From Apostichopus japonicus (taxonomy: Eukaryota > Echinodermata > Holothuroidea > Aspidochirotida > Stichopodidae), in contig NC_092569.1 in the NCBI RefSeq assembly GCF_037975245.1, forward strand, positions 23,466,168 through 23,530,167: a stretch of 64,000 nucleotides of DNA, written 5' to 3'. Position numbers and translations under genes: made by a program. The notes beneath the pieces were generated by a model that did not search any database, was not told the origin of the DNA, and saw only the letters and a list, made by a program, of their open reading frames with translations. Positions 35,464 to 48,317 of the stretch are shown here, in pieces. The first letter of the stretch is position 1. Every line of letters starts with the position of its first letter.

Positions 35464-36267
35464 TATATTAATTTTCATGGAAAGACTCAGAATAGTGACT
35501 TACAATAGTGACTTAGCAGCCAATTAAGTTTCGTGTAACGCACCTCCTATATACTTTGATAGTCGTTCCTGGAAAAAAATGTAACCATGACTGGTTTCAC
35601 ATGAGTATCTTAACATCATAACTTAGGAATGCTACAAATTATCTTATTCCAATTTTCTAAGTCCAATTTACTTAGTCCAATTTTCTAAGTCCAATTTACT
35701 AAGTTCAATTTTATACTGCAGTAGACCATTGATATAAGTTAGACATGATATGCATGAACAAACAGATAACTTGTGCATTAAAACAACCATATATAGTAGA
35801 GCATTGTTAGTGTCCGGAGAAACAAGAATAATGTAGCAAAGACATATTGCTCGTAATGGTCATATAGGCTACATGTGAACTCTATTCTATAAATCCATAG
35901 TCCACAACCGCTAAGTGTTCGTGGACAGTGGTAGTACCTGTTAAACAGAAATGTGAAACACTTCAGAAAAAAAGCAATAACATACGGAAGGGCAGAACGA
36001 AAGGGAAACCCAACGATGTCACTAAAGTGTATTTGTGGGGGACTAACGAAATAACTATAAGAAATGGCCGCAATATGATTAAAACATAAGACTTGTACCA
36101 AAAGCATGGCTATAACTTCCAGTGAAAAAAAAAATATTTGTTTTACTTAAACGATATCCATCGTCACTATAAAACGATATTTATATTCATATCTGTGGCA
36201 GTCATATTTGAGACGTAACTTAATGATTCTGGAGTTGCTATGGTGAATTCAGTAATTATTGAAAGAG

Positions 36268-36310
36268 TTATAAGTATACATAAAGTACATTCACACTTCT
36301 CAATCAGAGC
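36268..36310 (+). promoter_or_regulatory. Possible core promoter of the FReD gene
   Basis: AT-rich TATA-like TATAAGTATACATAAAG at 36,269-36,285, with an initiator-like ATCAGAG near 36,303-36,309, lies about 90 bases before the ATG at 36,394. No second copy is available in the window to test conservation. Confidence 0.2.
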
Positions 36311-36393
36311 AGTTGTCTTGATGTGATTCTTAGCTCGCATCGTCTGTTTTCCAACTATTTACTTCGTAGATTTGAGACGTTTCGGAAGGAATC

Positions 36394-39300
36394 ATGAAGC
36401 CATTCACAATAATCGCCGCCATGGTTTGCGGAATTTATTTACTGCTCGAATGGACCGAGGGTAAGCTGCACCTCTTAACGTGTTTCTTTTAGCTCCATCT
36501 TTACCAAGAAAACGTGCTATTTCAAAGCTTGATTCAGGATGATGAGTTCCCTAATTTTCTGTATAGATATGTCATAAAATATTTATTAAAAGTAGTATGG
36601 CAATACTTATAACGATGTAGTGGACAAATAGACTTCCCTTATCTTGAAACTTAATATAAATATGTGTCATTTCAGCCGATTCACACAGAGATTACAGTAA
36701 ATACTGTAAATCTTAAAGTTTTGTACCACAGCAAATACTGCAGGATCGTGCTGACAAACCTGATAAATCGGAAGCATGTGCCATTAGGATTACAGTAAGA
36801 ACTGCGGATATTTGTAATTCCAACAAATGAATCAATCTGGATTTGTTGGAATTACACATATCCCCAGTTCTTACTGCAATCCTTATTGCACATGCTACCG
36901 AATTATAGCACGATTCAGTTTATACTGTGGTACAAAACTTTAAGATTTAAAGTAGTAATTGTGTTCTCTATGTGTATCGGGTGGTCATTTACAAGTTATC
37001 GGTTCAGTGGAATCAAAATGTGGTTATCCTATCATTATATGTCATGTTGTTATTGACGTAATTTCTATATATAATATTTGTCTTTTGAGTAATGCTGCCA
37101 CAATATTAAGCTTTCAATTTGCTAAAGGGATTAACGTCTGTGAAAGAGTAGATGTAACATTTCTGTCGCTGTATTTAGTCGCTGTATAGTGACCACAGCG
37201 AGGTAAACAGTAAATAAATCACGTTAAATTATGTCCATATCAATTTCAGATAACTGTCATAATTTTCAAACGTTTAGGGGTTTGATATTGACGCCAGATG
37301 TTCACCTAAAGTTAACGATGCTCTGAAGATTATCAATATTAAACACGAACATTGTAAAGCTATTATCATAAAATTAAGAACTTTACCAACTTGCTTTAAG
37401 CATAGACATAACCTTTACTATATCATATCTGCCAGGCCTTTCAATGTGGTTCTTTCATGACACACATATATTTCTAATCGACAGTTGTAACATGTCTTAT
37501 GATACGTTACCTGTGCTGTATTCAAAGAAATGTGCCTCATATGTTAAACTTGACTATGTGCTCTAATTTGTGACAGTGTATATAGGTTAATAATTATAAC
37601 AAGCTATACTGTTTCTATGTTCGAGTAAGAGCATCACGTTTCGTTTTTTTAGAAGTTTACAATATATTACTCAATAATTCAGCGATCTGAATAAACTAAG
37701 ATCTCTGAGACTTATGACATTTAAATATGTATGTAAAATGCAGGTTATTTTTCAAAAATTTCTTCAAAAATGCTTTGACATACAAAAGAATTTTCTTGAC
37801 GTAAAAGAAGATTTAGAAGTTTTCACTGTCATTCATACATGTGAGACTAAACATATCGTTTTATCAAATTTACTGAATGTTACTCATAGCAATATATACT
37901 AACGTCAAACAAATACATCGTAAATTATGCAAATAGCACGAAATTTTATAATGAACTAGAATAGTTTTCTAAGGATAATATCTATCGAGAAAAATAAAAA
38001 TAGGTAACAAGGAGGAAAAGAATCATATCTTTCATGAATTTCATTCCTTGTGTTAAATATATATACTAAATACGTCGTTATTATTCCTCTTCAAGGAAAG
38101 ACTTGCTATTACACAACAACAATTGACGAGAATGGCGCTGTAAAGTGGAACAGAGACAAAGGAGATTGTGATGTCATCAAATTTGGGGGTGTTAAGACTA
38201 CCGCAACACCAAACACAGGTGAGGGTGTTTATCAGAGCATAAATATTAAACTATTTTATGATGACTGGGAGCCATGGCAGAGTAGAAACTTCACAAATGT
38301 TATATTTTATTTACTGTTTTGTCGAGTAAAAGCATCAAGTATATAGATGTTTACTTTCATCGAATTCTGTTATTCTTTTATGTTAAAGATGGCATTTTGA
38401 TAATCGGTAAGTGACACCCTAGACATAAACAAACGAGATGAGTGGAATAATTTGAATAAACATGCCCAAATTACCAGATCAACATTTGTCTATAATTTCA
38501 CCTAATAAGCTTACCTCTTAGAACTCATCTCTGAAGACAAAACAAAGCTTTAATTTCCTACCAATGAACAAACGGTTCCTATCATTATTCAGCAGTATTG
38601 AAAGGAGGATGTTTGATGTATGGTTCTTCAAGCAGTTTTCATGACATAAATACATAAAAAGAAAGGAACCTAACATAATACAGTTAAGATTCAACGTATT
38701 ATAAGGCTTCCCGGATTACGATGAATATCGGCATATCATGTATAAATGCAATGCGCCTATACCTTTAGCAATCACAATAGGCTCTACATAATATTCTATC
38801 CAATCGGACACCGACCCAGAAATAAAGCAGATATACTTAATGAAATGCCCTTAAATTCGACTCAATCCCTCAAAATATCTAGTATTAATGTAATTTAGCC
38901 AATACAGTTTCTTTGTACATATTATGTTCCGTTCATTATACAACAATGAAACCATTTTGTTTTGCGAAGTTTTTGTGACAAAGTGCATTTATGTATCTCA
39001 ATAGACATGTCCCCATGCAAACAGTGTCACATAATGTTATCTTGATTTTGTCTAAAGTTAGTATTGGGCATATTTAACTTCTAAACAATTATTGTGTTCA
39101 TACACAACAATTGTCCTTCAAATATTGTTGACTTTCTGACGTACAAGTTTTTAAACTTCTCAAACAAACAATTTAATAAACAAATTCAATATATTAAGCT
39201 ACTCTATAGTTTCAAATCAAATATTTATACTGATGCCATATTATTTTGTTTGCTTAAATTTGCTAATCATCAGTCAGCATGTATTATCTGAAGGTAAACT

Positions 39301-42300
39301 GAAATACTATTTTTTGTAAGCAATGCGATGGTTAATCTACTGTAAATGTAACATGCGTATGTATAGAAAGATGATGCCACAAAAGTTAAAATTTGTAACT
39401 CATGCAAAATATTTCCAAAATTATTCTTACCGAAAATATATGATAACATTTCTTGCATCCGGTTGTGAGTCATAAACTAACTTTACTTAGTTATATTTTC
39501 AAGTGAAATTATAACAAGGATTCTGAGGATGGGAGCTGAGTAGGATGTACTCCGATAAACATAAATTAAGCCAAATATCAATTAAAAAGGGAACAAAGTA
39601 CAAATTTGCAGGTCTATCTAAGGATTGCTCATTTCTTATTGACCCAAATTATTCTTAAAAAGCTCTTGTTAGAAAGATATAGTTAGGTAATAGTCTACAT
39701 GACTACGGTCAAGTAAATTACAAATCAAATTAACACAAACTTAGATCATATATTTCTCTTCAACATATTCTTCAGGCAAAGAAATTTCAACAACTACTGA
39801 GGATATCTTGACCTCTTCAACTGCACAAACATCAGAGGATATGCCATCCACAGAAGCTGTTGGTAGCACTAATAATCCATCAGGTGGGTATACGTTCTTT
39901 AGTATATTAGAAGTTTATCTGTTGTAACCATGCATGCATACATATACCATCCACAGAAGTTGTTGGTAGCACTAATACATTACCAAGTGGGTATACGTAC
40001 TTTAGCATATATGGCAGTTATCTGTTTTAACCATGCATGCATACATATTCCATCTACTGAAGCTGTTGGTAGCACTAATGCAAAAGTACTTGTTCTTCAT
40101 TAGATTTTCAAGTAAAGTATAACAAGGGTATTGAGGAGGGGAGGGGTGTGGGATGTACTCCGATAAACATAAATTAAGCAAACATTTGAAATAAAGAGGG
40201 AAAAAAGTACAAAATGTTCGGGTTATACCAAAGAAATCTCATTTCTTATTGACCCAAATTATTCGTTAAAAGCTCTAGTTAGTAAGATATAGTTATGTAA
40301 CAGTCTACTTGACTACGGTCAAATAAGGTACTAACCAAATGAAATCAAACTTAGATCATATATTTCTCTTCAACATATTCTTCGGGCAAAGGAATTTCAC
40401 CAACTACTGAGGATATCCTGACCTCTTCTACTGCACAAACATCAGAGGATACATCATCCACAGAAGCTGTTGGTAGCACTAACATTCCACCAGGTGGGTA
40501 TATGCACTTTTACTTATTACAAAGTTATCTGCTGTAACCATGCATGCATACATATACCATCTACAGAAGCTGTTGGTAGCACTTATGTAAAAGTACTTGT
40601 TCTTAATTAGATTTTCAAGTAAAGTATAACAGGGTATTGAAGAGGGGAGGGGTGTGGGATGTGCTCCGATAAACATAAATTAAGCAAACATTTTAAATAA
40701 AGAGGAAAAAAGTACATAATGTTCGGGTTATCCTACAGAAATTTCATTTCTTATTGGCCCAAATTATTCGTTAAAAGCTCTAGTTAGTAAGGTATAGTTA
40801 TGTAACATTCTACTTGACTACGGTCAAGTAAGTTACTAAGAAAGTGAAACAAAACTTAGATCATATATTTGTCTTCAAAACATTCTTCTGGCAAAGGAAT
40901 TTCAACAACTACTGAGGATATCTTGACCTCTTCAACTGCACATACATCAGAGGATATACCATCCACAGAAGCTGTTGGTAGCACTAATAATCCACCAGGT
41001 GGGTATACGTACTATTGCATATTAGCAGGTTATCTGTTGTAATCACGCATTCATACATAAAATTCACAGAGCTGTTGGTAGCACTAATACATTACCAAGT
41101 GGGTATACGTACTATTGTATACTAGGATGTTATCTGTTGTAACCATGCATGCATACATTTACCATTTACAGAAGTTGTTGGTACCTTTAATACACTACCA
41201 GGTGGGTATATTTACTTTAGCATATTATGTGTTTATCTGTTGTAACCATGTATGCGTATATATAACATCTACAGAAGCTGTTGGTAGCCCTACTGTCGAG
41301 TCATTGTATACAGACTGTCAGGAAGTTTATGACGCTGGACATACACAGGATGGGGTGTATACAATCATGCCTACTGGATGGCCTGGTTTACCGTTCAACG
41401 TATCTTGTAAAATGGAAAACGGTGGAGGATGGACCGTAAGTCTTGATTTATAAAATAGTAATGTTTCAACTATGTTTCTGTGAGTTATTATGATTTAGTC
41501 TATTGTAGACGGCAATGGAAGTACGAGTTCTGTTTTTGGTTTCGTTGCACTTTTATAATTCCTTACCAGGAATGGAATATATTAAAAATACTTTAGTAGA
41601 TGCAAAGGGTGGCAATCATAAAGAAATGTCCCCCCCCCCCCATAAAGAAAAACAAAACAAAGAAAAGAAAAGTCCTAAATTTGTCATACTGAAACATTAT
41701 TTTATAAATTTATAGTCGTGCGGTATTTCTTAAATAAGTTTGTGTCAGCTTGCTTCAACTTTTCCAATAACTATATTTATTTCATTATTTTTACCCGCTA
41801 TCTTTTCAGGTGTTTCAACGTCGTACCGATGACTCTACTAGTTTTTATCGAAACTGGACAGCGTACAAAGAAGGGTTTGGTGACAGCAGGAACTTATGGT
41901 TAGGAAATGAAAAGCTTCATTACTTGACGAACCAAAGCAACTACAAGCTTCGATTTGACATCACTACTTCCAGGGCATATGCTAATGATAATGTGGCATA
42001 TGCTGAATTTACGGAATTTCAAATCGATTCTGAAAGTAACAACTACAGACTGAATAAATTGGGCAACCGCAGTGGAAATACTGGTTTGTTGCATATTTGA
42101 TATTTGCGCCTTGCCATGGATAATAGGTCAAGTTAAGTTACTAGTATGCTCACAATGAAATTCATGTGAAAGTGGTCGTCACGGTTTCAGCACATATTGA
42201 TGTTAAATCTTACCTACAAAATATGTACTAAGAACACTGGATCACAAACCCTTAAAAAGAGGGTTTGGTGTAACATCCCGCACCCCACCCCCCCACGCTC

Positions 42301-43673
42301 CTTTCTCACTTCACATTTTCTTCGGTTGTTTCGACGAAATAATTATATAGTTATAATCCAGTTCAGGGTATGTAGGATCAGTCGCACGCATTAATTAGAA
42401 TGCAAAAACCGATAGAAACAGAACAAGTGATGAAATAATTCCAAATACCAAATTTCTGTTTATTTGTCTCCCCCTTCCAATCATCTCAATTTGGGGCAAT
42501 TGATATGAAGAAACCCTTTTTTACTTTCGCCAGTTTTGGTGTTATAATTTTGAAAGAGCAAAGAAGGTTTTGCCTCTCCCAGGCTGGACCCGTAACCTTA
42601 ACCGTATATCAATTGAATACTGTTGGTATCTTTGACAAAATATTGAAGTAGTTTGGCTAGTCGATGAACAAGCATGTATGCTGAATGAGAAATCATCAAT
42701 CTAAGAACAGGAAATATTACGGAGGAGAAATGCGACCATATATCTTCACAGAACCAGTAAAAGAGAAATAAATTATTGAGGGCTTGCAGTGAACATATTC
42801 CACTAGCAGAATACATTTTTCTTATAACATATGTGAAATTATTATAGCAAGAAGAGCCGTACACCGTATTTCAAGACAAGGATAACCTGAGACATAGAAT
42901 GAAATTTAAATATTTGAATATAATAACTAAAAACTATTTAATGGAAAGCCCATGATTTAGGTCTCCGTTCGGACCAAATACCATATTTACTCATTTAATC
43001 ATAATATTCAATATGAATAGACAATAATTTCATTTAATAAGCAAGATTACAGTTTTATATTAATATACATCAGTTAATTTTAATCCAGATCAATGATCCT
43101 CTTACAGTCACATCCATTGAGAGGGTAAACTAATACATCAGTGCATGAGATATGTAATAATCGCGAAATTATTCAACTGATAATAAGAAATAATTTAATT
43201 CAATTTGCACCCCCCCCCCTTTATTCCAGTTCACCATAATACCTATTTCATGACCCAACAAAGTTTCTGCAAAATATAAGGATACTTACGCTATTGTTTA
43301 ATAGCCAAGTATTAACCACTGATGGTTCTTGCTGTTTTTTTTCACAGGTAATAATTTCTATTATAACCAAGGAAAACAATTCAGCACGCATGACCGAGAC
43401 AATGACGCATGTGATACCTTCAACTGTGCAGAGAAGCACAGAAGCGGCTGGTGGCACTCGAATGGTTTGTGCTCTAACTGTGAAAGTGATAGCTTTTGCT
43501 CTTACTTTCAACACAGCAGCAGCTGCAAGTCAGCTTGTACGGCTCTCAACCTCAACGGTGTCTACAATGGAGGCAACGGGGAAGGGATCTTCTCTTATAA
43601 TGAACGAAGGTCTTATTATGAACATAACTGCAACGTCCAATATGTTGAGATGAAAATTCGACCATCCTCTTGA
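36394..43673 (+). CDS. Secreted fibrinogen-related (FReD) protein with Ser/Thr-rich stalk
   Basis: Predicted exons: 36,394-36,460; 38,096-38,218; 39,776-39,883; 41,275-41,435; 41,810-42,083; 43,348-43,673. All have AG acceptors and GT donors and join in frame (phases 1,1,1,0,1) to about 352 codons. Exon 1 is a signal peptide (MKPFTIIAAMVCGIYLLLEW). Exon 2 has two cysteines (KTCYYTT, GDCDV) and no recognised domain. Exon 3 is a Thr/Ser-rich, probably glycosylated stalk. Exons 4-6 form the fibrinogen-like domain: DCQEVYDAGHTQDGVYTI and GGGWT, then VFQRRTDDSTSFYRNW and NLWLGNEKLH, then STHDRDND, GWWH and LNLNG. Such proteins bind microbial surface sugars or acetyl groups. Extra 30-base mini-exons lie between exons 3 and 4. 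The last exon has a cysteine-rich insertion. Intron 1 contains a foldback element. Exon joins are inferred, not shown by transcripts. Confidence 0.85.
36673..36984. mobile_element. Foldback (palindromic) element, second copy, in FReD intron 1
   Basis: Same ~310-bp hairpin family as at 21,470. It starts CAGCCGATTCACACAGAG and ends TCTATGTGTATCGGGTGG, with a long inverted middle (GGAATTACACATATCCCCAG against the left arm). Exact 6-bp direct repeats TCATTT flank it at 36,667-36,672 and 36,985-36,990. Confidence 0.85.
37200..38095. other. Rest of FReD intron 1
   Basis: AT-rich sequence without coding signal or recognised repeat, ending with the acceptor CCTCTTCAAG at 38,086-38,095. Confidence 0.6.
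39488..41274 (+). repeat. Array of duplicated stalk-exon cassettes in the FReD gene
   Basis: A unit of about 500-600 bp starts near 39,488, 40,103 and 40,610, each with CCGATAAACATAAATTAAGC, then TTAGATCATATATTT and a stalk exon. The first stalk exon (39,776-39,883, 108 bases) has a normal TTCAG acceptor. In units two and three that acceptor reads TTCGG and TTCTG. Within each, a downstream acceptor CCACAG leaves a 30-base exon (40,464-40,493 and 40,969-40,998). Further 30-base modules lie at 39,957-39,986 and 41,172-41,201, and a 29-base one at 41,070-41,098. All 30-base modules encode EAVGSTN-type peptides, are phase 1-1 and end at a GTGGGT donor. Confidence 0.8.
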
Positions 43674-44344
43674 GTTGATGACGGATAGTCTGCCTTGTGA
43701 TTTCTCTCGAAACCATTGTAAAATGAACAGACATTTTTCGTTATGAGAAAGACAAATCAACAGGACGATACGAGTCTTTGGTAGTATCCGTGAAAAAAAA
43801 AACATTACATTATGTATCATCATCATCGAGGATTGAAACCTCTCAACTTTCATTAGGATATTATATGTTCAAATGTGAGTGGCAGATTTACAAAAAAAAA
43901 CATAGTATTCTCTAATCTTCAGGCACATTGTTGAATATTCCTTTATTTGAAATAATTTCCTAAACTGATCATATTTTCAATTTTTTTAATGTTTTTTTTC
44001 CCCTGTATTTATTTACAATACCGTAATATATAATACAAAAGAATCAGCAAAAAGATTTACATAAAGAAGCTTACATCAAGAAATCATACTAGTCGTTAAT
44101 GTTACACAAATTGTTGTTTTGCTTAAAGATATAAAATAGTGAATGTCAAGTCGAAAGCGAAACTGAAAATAAAATTTGTGCGTATGTGGGACTTTGTTAT
44201 TCAACCTACAAGTGTAAATATAGTTTTTCAACATGCAAAAATAAGAAAGTTTACAGCATTACCCATATCATCAAAATCACCAAAACAAATATTGGTCAAA
44301 TTAAAAGTATAATTATTTTTGAATGCAATTTGAGTTCACTGCCT

Positions 44345-46320
44345 CCCAGAATCGCTCAACGTGACTACAATTATGGAACAAATGTATTAGTGTTTCATCG
44401 GCATTCTTACAAAGTGTGGAGAATTGAGCATTTTCATTTTATAAAGCAAACTATTTATGCCTAAAATACTATATAGGAAACGCAATTGTAAATATGATGC
44501 TTTGGGGTCATTCACAGCCGTAAAAGGAAGCCTAAAAATCTTATTCCAATCTATTTTCAGTGGTAATTTCATAGCTTGCCACTTCATAATAGACAACGGG
44601 GGCGTCAAGAGACCGGTAATTAGCTTATTATAAACATTTTTGGTTATTTTATGTGTGCGCATGCACATATAAAAGTTATTTTCACTCATTGGGAGCAAAT
44701 CAGAATCATGGTACCCCCGCCAATGACTAGGAATGGCGTGAATAATCCTAAAGTATGAAGTTAAAGGAAAATTTCCAATATATATTTTGTATTAAAACGT
44801 GTTATATGGAATTACCGAGCTATCATTTTTGATGAAATCTTTCAAATGAATTTTTCTGTGATTTAAAAGATTATACAGGAAATCACTTTATTGTTAACCA
44901 ATATATGAATGTTGTTTAAAATGATTTCATTGCCGTAATTACTATCTGGATGATAACAATTAAACTCAGCCCAAGCCTTACACACTTCTCTGCAAAAAAA
45001 TATTAGAAATACGCGAAACTGCCTCCTTATTCAAATAACATTTAAAAGGAAAAGCACCACCGAACTGTTTTAGGTACAAATCAAAAAATATTTTACAGTT
45101 TCCTCTCTGAGGGGCTAAATACCGTTTTACCCAGCTACAGTTTAAACTTTAAATGAAAGATTCAATATCTGTCATATCAAAGCCATCATTAACTTTCTTA
45201 TTAATTAGGGTGCTACGTTTACTTCTATAAGGTTTATTGTTGCACATGAAATTATACAAAATTATATTAACCTCTTTAATGAAACTAAGAGGAGGATTTC
45301 TGGTAGAACACTAAAGAGAAAAACAAGTTGCGAAATGGCCAAACTCTTAATTACAGTTATTTTACCAGTTGGTGTTAAGTCCCGTTTTAACCACATCCCA
45401 AGTTACTGTTTGAGCCTGGATAATTTGGGAAGATAATTCAACGAAAAGAAATTCAATCTTTGTAGTAAATGTAACACCAAGATATTTCACGGGACCAAGA
45501 TTAACATTAAAACGATACTCATGAAAATAACGAGCAACCCTTGAAACCAAGCACTCAATGGAAAAAGAATGATTTGCTGAAATTGACTTTTAAACCCGAA
45601 GCGGCAGAAAAATTATTAAGATGTTAACAACCTCTACAATTCAATTCTAATTTCAGAGTTATTAATAGATATGCCCTCGATACGACAGCTGGTTTTAACC
45701 ATGAATGTGAGAAATTCTGACATAAAATAGAGGTAAGGACTGAGTGGACAACCCTGTCCTACACCTCGAGAAATACTAAAATACTGAGAGAGATGAACAT
45801 TGTTAATAACACAAGATGTGACGTTCCCATAATAAGTTCTAACCCACCTAATAAAATTTGGACCAAAATTGAAGAATTTTAAACTTTACTAAAGAAACTC
45901 CCAGCCCAAACAATCAAAAAACGTCCCTTTAAGATTTCAGTTTGTTCCTCACTAATAATGTAATTTAAAACACGCTTAAAACGGGTTGCTAGAAATTTGG
46001 CACCAATCTTGTAGTCAGTATTTATAATTACTATAGGCCTCCAATTTTTCAAAAACTGTAAATCTTTTGAAGGCCTTGGAATCAAATAGATTATTGCCCT
46101 GCCCTGTTCATCGGAGGCTATAGGTGTGTATACAACTGAAAGCAAAATTAAGAGAATTAACAACAAAATCACCTAAAATATCCCAAACATGTACATAAGT
46201 TTCAACTGATAATCCATCAGAACCAGGGGTTTTATTCTTTTGCATGGACCCAATAGCCTCTTTACATTCATTGATGGTAAAAAAGACCCCCGCACAAATA
46301 ACTCTGATCATCGGTAAGAC
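44345..46320 (-). pseudogene. L1/Tx1-like ORF2 remnant (reverse transcriptase part), copy B
   Basis: Minus-strand pieces: RT fingers at about 46,110-45,915 (AIIYLIPRPSKDL, NWRPIVIINTDYKIG, EEQTEILKGRF), the downstream NLGPVKYLGVTFTTK region at 45,550-45,362, and the C-terminal LQLRFLYSILGINSLLYKM segment near 44,520-44,440. Multiple frameshifts, a missing YADD box and a missing endonuclease make it inactive. Confidence 0.75.
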
Positions 46321-47009
46321 CAGGCGCGTATCCAGGATTTTCAAACCCGGGGGGCGCGAATTACTATCTAAGCGGAGCGCCACCATCGGTTGGCGCGCAG
46401 CGTACAAGAAAATTTCTTATTTTGATACCCCCCAGATCACCGGAAACGGCACTTCTCGGGCTTGAAATGACCAACCAGATGTACACTTTTTGCCTGAGAA
46501 CCAAGTATTTCCTAAAAGTTTTTTTTTTCCATCCATAACCTTTTTGAAGATTGTCAACCCGGCACACATCATGTTCGACCTGATCGCATATCCTGTGGGT
46601 CTTTGCTTTTGTAGGTGATTCTACGTCGCGGCCCTCTATGATACCCGTCAGCCCCACTTTTCAAGGTTTTAAGCCCCATATTTGTTCAGAATTTGAAACT
46701 TCACATTTCTCGTGAATAAACTCACTTCAAAACATACCCATAATGTTGTACAAAATTTCATCTATGGACAACCAATAAAGAAAAACTTCCTTCAACCCCT
46801 AACAGACCGGTCAAAATTGCACGAGTAGAGGGAAGTGTGATGCAGAATGTTGGTCAGAAATTTTCTAAAATTCAGACAGTTAATTTATTGGTGTAGAAAT
46901 ATTAAATCCTCTTATAACGGCTATTGTAAAACTTGGTTGAAGGAAATGAAAAAATAGCAGATATATCCGAAACCGAACACTACACACATAGGCGTAGGAG
47001 GCGCGGCGG

Positions 47010-47391
47010 CAGTGGCGGAGCTAGGGGTATTGGTCAGGAGGGGCGAGAATGGTCTGTAGGGACGCTTTCGACACTATCTAAGCGGAGCGCCACCACCGGT
47101 TGGCGCGTAGCGTAGAGAAAATTTTTGAGTAAAGATACTCCCTAGATCGCCGGAAATGACCCTTTCCGGGCCTGGCTAATTTGCAGATAAACGAAGAATA
47201 AGGTGTCATCGCCAAATTACACCAACAAAATGTGAGAAATGTCAATAAGTAGATGAGAGCGCAATAAAAAAGTCAATAATCTAGAATAAGTAAAAAGTGG
47301 TAAAGAGCTGAAAAAGGCTCCAGCAGTCCATTTGAGTCCGTCGGGGGGGGGGGGGGCATCCGCCCCTGACCGTACGGACGCTCCGCCACTG
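47010..47391. mobile_element. hAT-like MITE nested in the DNA transposon
   Basis: 382 bp with ends CAGTGGCGGAGC and GCTCCGCCACTG, exactly inverted over 11-12 bases. Perfect 8-bp target-site duplications CGCGGCGG lie at 47,002-47,009 and 47,392-47,399. Both features fit hAT superfamily MITEs. It carries a ~100-bp module (47,073-47,175) also found elsewhere in the surrounding element. Confidence 0.85.
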
Positions 47392-47746
47392 CGCGGCGGG
47401 GGTGCAGCCCCTAATTCGCCATTACTAATGTAAAAGAGAATTTTGACATAATTGGACCTCCATGCTTTTTATACATCTACATGAGACATGTCGTTGTTTA
47501 CATTAGCATCCCGCGGTATACTGCGCAATTTGAACGGACCGTACGGTACATGATGGCATGCGATGTAATAACCGATGCTTGCTTATATGATATTGACATG
47601 AACACGTTGAACGCGCGCTTCGCGCGCGAAAATTTTTGGTTATTTTTTCAGGCAAGTCGGACAGTTTTGAGGCTTTTCATCCTGGAACGCTATTTTCATG
47701 CTCACTGATATGATGTGATATCTGCTGTTTGCGTTACAAATTCGAA

Positions 47747-47985
47747 CAGGCGCGTAGCGAGGAATTTGCCAAGGGAGGGGCGAAGTCTGTAGGCAAACTA
47801 TCTATAAGCGTAGAGCCACCATAGGTTGGCGCGAAGCGTTCAAGAAAATTTTGGCCGAAAATGCCTCCCAGATCGCTGGAAATGGCACTACCCAGGACCA
47901 TTTGTTAGCGCGAAGCGTACAAGCAAATTTTGGCCGAAAATGTCTTCCAGATCGCTGGAAATGACACTTCCCAGGCCTTGTAAGT
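47747..47985. mobile_element. Further MITE-like fragment with two copies of a shared module
   Basis: It begins CAGGCGCGTAGCGAGGAA and holds two successive copies of a module (47,797-47,900 and 47,905-47,980) of the form GCGCGAAGCGT, CAAGAAAATTTTGGCCGAAA, CCAGATCGCTGGAAATG. A matching right end was not found, so its extent is uncertain. Confidence 0.5.
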
Positions 47986-48317
47986 TGCATCTAAGCACTT
48001 TCTATTTTGAAATTACTTAGCGATATCATTTAAAAAAATGCTGAATGGGGGGGGGCGGGCGGTCGCCCCCATCCCAAAAATCGTCATGTTCCCCGACGAC
48101 ACGGTCGAGTTCGAGACCAGCCACAGTTGGTTTCATAGCACAATTCTACACACGCGTTATGATAGACCATATATAGTATATATATAGATCATTAGTGAGA
48201 GAGGAAAATGGAAACCTCAAAAAAATGGAGTTGTCGGTGTAAGGGGTAGGGTGAGTCACACTTTTACGAAATCATTGATCCGTCACTGGCTACCCTTCAG
48301 CGCTGTAATGATGTCAC

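Noticed and set aside
39488-41274. CRISPR-like array
   Set aside because: Repeats are 500-600 bp cassettes with splice signals in an animal gene; no short regular repeats and spacers.
46933-47115. Arg/Gly-rich short frame
   Set aside because: It is created by the GC-rich end of the nested MITE and its target site.
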